From Desulfitobacterium sp038181555 (GTDB taxonomy: Bacteria; Bacillota; Desulfitobacteriia; Desulfitobacteriales; Desulfitobacteriaceae): a stretch of 64,000 nt of DNA. A program made the translations under genes and the position numbers. How positions within the stretch are numbered: position 1 is the first letter of the stretch; the number at the start of each line of letters is the position of its first letter. Below the pieces are notes generated by a model. It was not told where the DNA came from. It did no database searches and worked only from the letters and a program-made list of their open reading frames with translations. The DNA is taken from assembly GCF_038181555.1 (NCBI RefSeq), contig NZ_JBBWUA010000001.1, positions 186,001-250,000 on the forward strand. The letters run 5' to 3'. Below are positions 60,924 through 64,000 of the stretch, piece after piece.

Positions 60924-61146
60924 TCTCCAGGATTTTGCTTGCCGCGTTCACTCTATAAGCTGCGCGTACCCGTTCTAATCGCTCAAGCTCTCCGCTCCAT
61001 CGGGTTCCCCGCTAAATCGCCATCCATGGCTCTCTAGCGGGTTGGAAACGTCCTGTTTCCAACCCGACTCCGCTGAAAGCTTTTCGCGAAGAACGGGTAA
61101 CTGCTCGCTTAGAAGCCGTTCTCTGCTGTCAAGCAAAATCCTTGGG
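60924..61146 (-). repeat. Structured dispersed element, copy D
   Basis: Outer arms GGATTTTGCTTG (60930-60941) and CAAGCAAAATCC (61130-61141) pair fully. Read on the minus strand, inner pairs are ACCCGTTCT/AGAACGGGT, TCGGGTT/AACCCGA with one G-U, and CCCGCTA/TAGCGGG. The GGAAAC/GTTTCC hairpin is kept. Edges CCCAA and TGGAGA. It lies between fadA and fadE. Confidence 0.8.
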
Positions 61147-61237
61147 CTTTCTTATAAGCTACGGATGGGAACATGTTACAGATTTCATGTCTAGCGTTCA
61201 TGTAACGCACAGAATTCAAGATGTCATGATTTTTGCT

Positions 61238-61264
61238 GAGACAGGTGACTTGTCTCTTTGTCCC
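61238..61264 (+). repeat. Degenerate REP
   Basis: GAGACAGGTGACTTGTCTC then TTTGTCCC resembles the REPs around the RAYT gene, with several substitutions. Probably an old copy. Confidence 0.4.
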
Positions 61265-61305
61265 AACCCTCAAAGAAAAGCAATCATATAAAGTGCAGAA
61301 TAAGC

Positions 61306-61484
61306 GTAGCTTTTCGCACAATAGTGAACGATTTTAGCGGAGGGGCGGTACATCGCATGAGGCTTCTTTGGGGATTGCGAAGCCACTGGTTCACTTGCAG
61401 TAAGCAGCGGGGTTTGGCGTAGCTCCCATAGAAGCGAATGGGATAGCCCTGGAGCTACTGAGTGAATGATGTGCGAAAAGCTAC
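61306..61484. repeat. Second folded element with 14-bp terminal inverted repeat
   Basis: GTAGCTTTTCGCAC (61306-61319) and GTGCGAAAAGCTAC (61471-61484) pair perfectly. Inside, AGTGAAC (about 61324) pairs with GTTCACT (about 61390) around a GGCTTC/GAAGCC hairpin. A further GTAGCTCC/GGAGCTAC helix contains CCCAT/ATGGG. No open frame. Not homologous by eye to copies A-D apart from a shared GCGAAAAGCT. The rest of 61147-61305 and 61485-61600 shows only short GCGACCC scraps. Confidence 0.65.
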
Positions 61485-61609
61485 CTGACCCCAGTAAAGA
61501 AGTAGCGACCCAAGCAAAAAACTGCTACCCAGACAAAGAACACCTCAAACGCAAACCCAAAAGATAGAGCGACCCCAAATAATCTTAGATTGAGAGAGGA
61601 GAAATAACG

Positions 61610-63385
61610 ATGGACTTAGACTTAGCCCTTAAAGGCGGCGGCTTCCTACTCGCCGAAATAACCCCTGACCAAGTATTCACTCCCGAGGAATTAAACGAGG
61701 ATCATCTACAGCTCAAAAAAATGACCCGCAGCTTCGTGGAAAAAGAAATTGCCCCTAAGATCGAAGCCCTCGAGGAGCAAGAAGACGGACTTATCCGCAG
61801 TTTTATGGCCCAAGCGGGTGAGCTGGGACTTCTCGGCTTAGAGGTTCCTGAGGAATTTGGCGGCATGAGCATGGATAAATACTCCACTGTGGTGGTGGGT
61901 GAAGAAGTTCCCCGAGGAGCTTCCTTCGCCGTAGCCTTCGCTGCTCATACTGGAATCGGTACCCTTCCGATCGTTTACTTTGGCACACCGGAACAAAAGG
62001 CTAAATATCTTCCCGGCCTCGCCTCCGGAGAGACCATCGCAGCGTACTGCCTCACTGAGCCCGGCTCCGGTTCGGATGCTCTGGGTGCTAAGGCCACAGC
62101 CGTTCTTAATGCCGAAGGTACTCATTATATCCTCAATGGAACCAAGCAATTCATTACCAACGCAGGCTTTGCAGACATCTTTCTCGTCTATGCAAAAGTC
62201 GATGGCAAGCTCACCAATTTTATCGTAGAGCGGACTATGCCCGGTGTTTCCTTCGGTCCGGAAGAAAAGAAAATGGGCATTAAAGGTTCCTCCACCCGTC
62301 AAGTCATCCTTGAAGATGTGGCAGTGCCGGTTGAGAATGTCGTCGGAGAATTAGGACGCGGGCATGTGGTTGCCTTTAATATCTTGAATGTTGGACGCTT
62401 CAAACTGGCTGCCGCTGCTATCGGTAGTGCTCAGCTCGCTTTAGAAGTCACCCTTAAATACGCGGAAGAGCGTAAGCAATTTGGCGTTCCCCTAAACTCC
62501 TTCGGGGCGATTCAAACGAAATTTGCCGAAATTGCGACCCGAACCTATCTCGCTGAGAGTGTGGTCTACCGTACTGCCGGCCTAATGGAAGAAGCTTGCA
62601 AAGATTTGGATGTGACCGGAGATTGTCGTAAAGAAGCCGGTAAAGCTCTTGAAGAGCATGCTGTTGAGTGCTCCTTAAACAAAGTCATCGCTTCAGAGGT
62701 CTTAGATCTAGCTGTGGATGAAGGGGTGCAAGTTCATGGAGGATATGGCTTTATCGCCGAATATCCCATAGAGCGCATGTATCGGGATTCCCGCATCAAC
62801 CGTCTCTTTGAGGGAACTAACGAGATCAATCGCTTACTGGTTCCGGGGACCTTGCTCAAACGAGCGATGAGTGGTGAACTGCCTCTCCTGGCTGCGGCAA
62901 AGAATGTCAGCAAAGACTTGATGTCTTCCGGCCTAGGATCAGAGGAAGAGGGATTAGCCGCCCTTCTGGATATGACCCAAAAAGCAAAGAAACTATGCTT
63001 GATGGCCTCGGGAATTGCTGCCCAAAACCTTGGGATGGAACTCAAAGACAACCAATATGTTCTTCTTGGTTTAGCTGAGATGGTTCTCCAAGTTTATGCT
63101 ATGGAAAGTGGCGTTCTCCGCGCCTTGAAGGTTCAAGAGATGGATGTCACCGATGACCACAAGCTCTTTGTGGAAAAGGCGGCTACCCTAGGAGCCTATA
63201 GTGCAATGAACATGATCGAACAACATGCTAAAGAAGTCATTTGCGCCGCAGAACAAGGAGATTCTTTAAGCACTGTTTTGGCAGGAATTCGCAAGCTTGT
63301 TCGTCGCCCTAATGTTGATATGATTGGGCTTCGTCAAGAGATTGCCAAGCTTGTGGTCGAAAAGGGCAAGTACCCTATACGTTAA
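61610..63385 (+). CDS. fadE: Acyl-CoA dehydrogenase (FadE)
   Basis: A 591-residue acyl-CoA dehydrogenase, matching the length of B. subtilis FadE (594). The N-terminal domain shows LEVPEEFGGMSMDKYSTVVV and AYCLTEPGSGSDALGAKATA. The FAD-contact segment GTKQFITNAGFADIFLVYAK and YAEERKQFGVPLNSFGAIQT follow. VHGGYGFIAEYPIERMYRDS (near residue 375) and RLFEGTNEINRLLVPG complete the core. The extra C-terminal 150 residues are typical of this subgroup. It makes 2-enoyl-CoA and passes electrons to ETF. A GAGAGGAGAAATAACG site precedes the ATG. Confidence 0.96.
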   Translation: MDLDLALKGGGFLLAEITPDQVFTPEELNEDHLQLKKMTRSFVEKEIAPKIEALEEQEDGLIRSFMAQAGELGLLGLEVPEEFGGMSMDKYSTVVVGEEVPRGASFAVAFAAHTGIGTLPIVYFGTPEQKAKYLPGLASGETIAAYCLTEPGSGSDALGAKATAVLNAEGTHYILNGTKQFITNAGFADIFLVYAKVDGKLTNFIVERTMPGVSFGPEEKKMGIKGSSTRQVILEDVAVPVENVVGELGRGHVVAFNILNVGRFKLAAAAIGSAQLALEVTLKYAEERKQFGVPLNSFGAIQTKFAEIATRTYLAESVVYRTAGLMEEACKDLDVTGDCRKEAGKALEEHAVECSLNKVIASEVLDLAVDEGVQVHGGYGFIAEYPIERMYRDSRINRLFEGTNEINRLLVPGTLLKRAMSGELPLLAAAKNVSKDLMSSGLGSEEEGLAALLDMTQKAKKLCLMASGIAAQNLGMELKDNQYVLLGLAEMVLQVYAMESGVLRALKVQEMDVTDDHKLFVEKAATLGAYSAMNMIEQHAKEVICAAEQGDSLSTVLAGIRKLVRRPNVDMIGLRQEIAKLVVEKGKYPIR

Positions 63386-63585
63386 GCTTTTGAAAGCAGT
63401 TGAAAAGGAATATCTTGATTAGATAGCTATGCTCATGAATAAATGTAGGAATAGTCAAGACTTCCTTTACAAAATGTTTTCCTAAGTATATTTTCCTAAG
63501 TATAATTTATTTTTAGATAAAAATGAGTTCGGATGGAATAAGGATTCATAGTGGGGAGGATAAAAAATAGTGGGGAGGACTTATT

Positions 63586-64000
63586 ATGTCCACATGGGTT
63601 AAAGAATACGGTAAAAAGCTGTGCACTCCGGATCAAGCTGTCAGAGCAATCAAGAGTGGGGATTGGATCATTTACTCCTATGCTGCTAATACCTTACCTG
63701 TACTCGATATGGCATTAGCCAAGCGGACACCTGAACTCAAAGATATTCAACTCTTAGCCGGAGTGAGCATGCGGCCTCATGCCGTGGTTAAAGCAGATCC
63801 TCGCGGCGAGCATTTTACCTGGGATTGTGTGCACTTTAGCGCCATTGACCGCAAATACTATGAAATGGGTCGAGCTTTCTATGTTCCCTTAAGGTACTCA
63901 GAAGTACCACGCTATATTTTAGAAAATCTCAGCCACGTCGACGTTCTTATGGTTCAAGTAAGCCCTATGGATCAGCATGGGAACTTTAACCTGGGCCCCA
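63586..64000 (+). CDS. Acetyl-CoA hydrolase/CoA-transferase family protein (N-terminal part)
   Basis: The frame runs from ATG 63586 (behind GTGGGGAGGAC) to the window edge without a stop, 138 residues. It begins MSTWVKEYGKKLCTPDQAVR, then AIKSGDWIIYSYAANTLPVL and ends near MVQVSPMDQHGNFNLGP, the N-terminal landmarks of 4-hydroxybutyrate/butyryl CoA-transferases of the acetyl-CoA hydrolase family. It would trade CoA between short acids and acetyl- or acyl-CoA, fitting beta-oxidation. The rest lies outside the window. Confidence 0.9.
   Translation, partial: MSTWVKEYGKKLCTPDQAVRAIKSGDWIIYSYAANTLPVLDMALAKRTPELKDIQLLAGVSMRPHAVVKADPRGEHFTWDCVHFSAIDRKYYEMGRAFYVPLRYSEVPRYILENLSHVDVLMVQVSPMDQHGNFNLGP

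Overview
The window is chromosomal DNA of an anaerobic, low-to-moderate GC Firmicute. I infer a Desulfitobacterium/Desulfosporosinus-like clostridium. The reasons are S-box, T-box and purine leaders, LL-diaminopimelate aminotransferase, a PerR-type rubrerythrin promoter, a hybrid-cluster protein, a B. subtilis-type FadR fatty-acid regulon, and several complex iron-sulfur molybdoenzymes. Species identity cannot be proven from this sequence alone.

Layout. 1-7.2 kb: the end of an Xaa-Pro peptidase, exonuclease III, metA behind a SAM-I riboswitch, an HD hydrolase, and serC-serA-DUF1015 behind a tandem T-box leader. 7.2-16.3 kb: a PucR-type regulator with a cytoplasmic molybdopterin oxidoreductase and its ferredoxin, then a TorD chaperone with an exported DmsABC-type reductase. 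16.4-21.2 kb: rubrerythrin, a GAF-GAF-PAS-GGDEF-HD-GYP protein, and dapL. 21.3-28.4 kb: an inverted pair of a structured repeat, a molybdate-sensing regulator, modABC, and an NrtA/SsuA-class ABC importer behind an attenuator-like leader. 28.6-39.3 kb: signalling proteins (PAS-GGDEF, GGDEF, chemoreceptor), a T-box(Trp)-controlled TrpXYZ importer and a polar amino-acid importer. 39.4-48.4 kb: a guanine-riboswitch xanthine permease followed by a probable selenium-dependent molybdenum hydroxylase with its maturation genes. 48.6-52.2 kb: hcp, then a REP-associated tyrosine transposase (RAYT) flanked by inverted REPs. 51.4-64 kb: a beta-oxidation regulon (enoyl-CoA hydratase, dienoyl-CoA reductase-like flavoprotein, etfBA, fadR, fadN, fadA, fadE, CoA transferase start).

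The functional theme is molybdenum: uptake (modABC and its regulator), cofactor maturation (mocA, xdhC, yqeB, yqeC, torD), and three molybdoenzymes. A second theme is leader-RNA control.

The least ordinary content is between genes. A 220-nt element occurs four times (21302, 21728, 31196, 60924). Its helices are kept by compensatory base changes, so it behaves like a structured RNA or folded mobile DNA; I do not recognise its family. A second folded element lies at 61306-61484. Small REP hairpins sharing a GACAGGT loop are scattered through the window and flank the RAYT gene. The leader at 25577-25681 has mutually exclusive terminator and antiterminator pairings and could be an unrecognised riboswitch.
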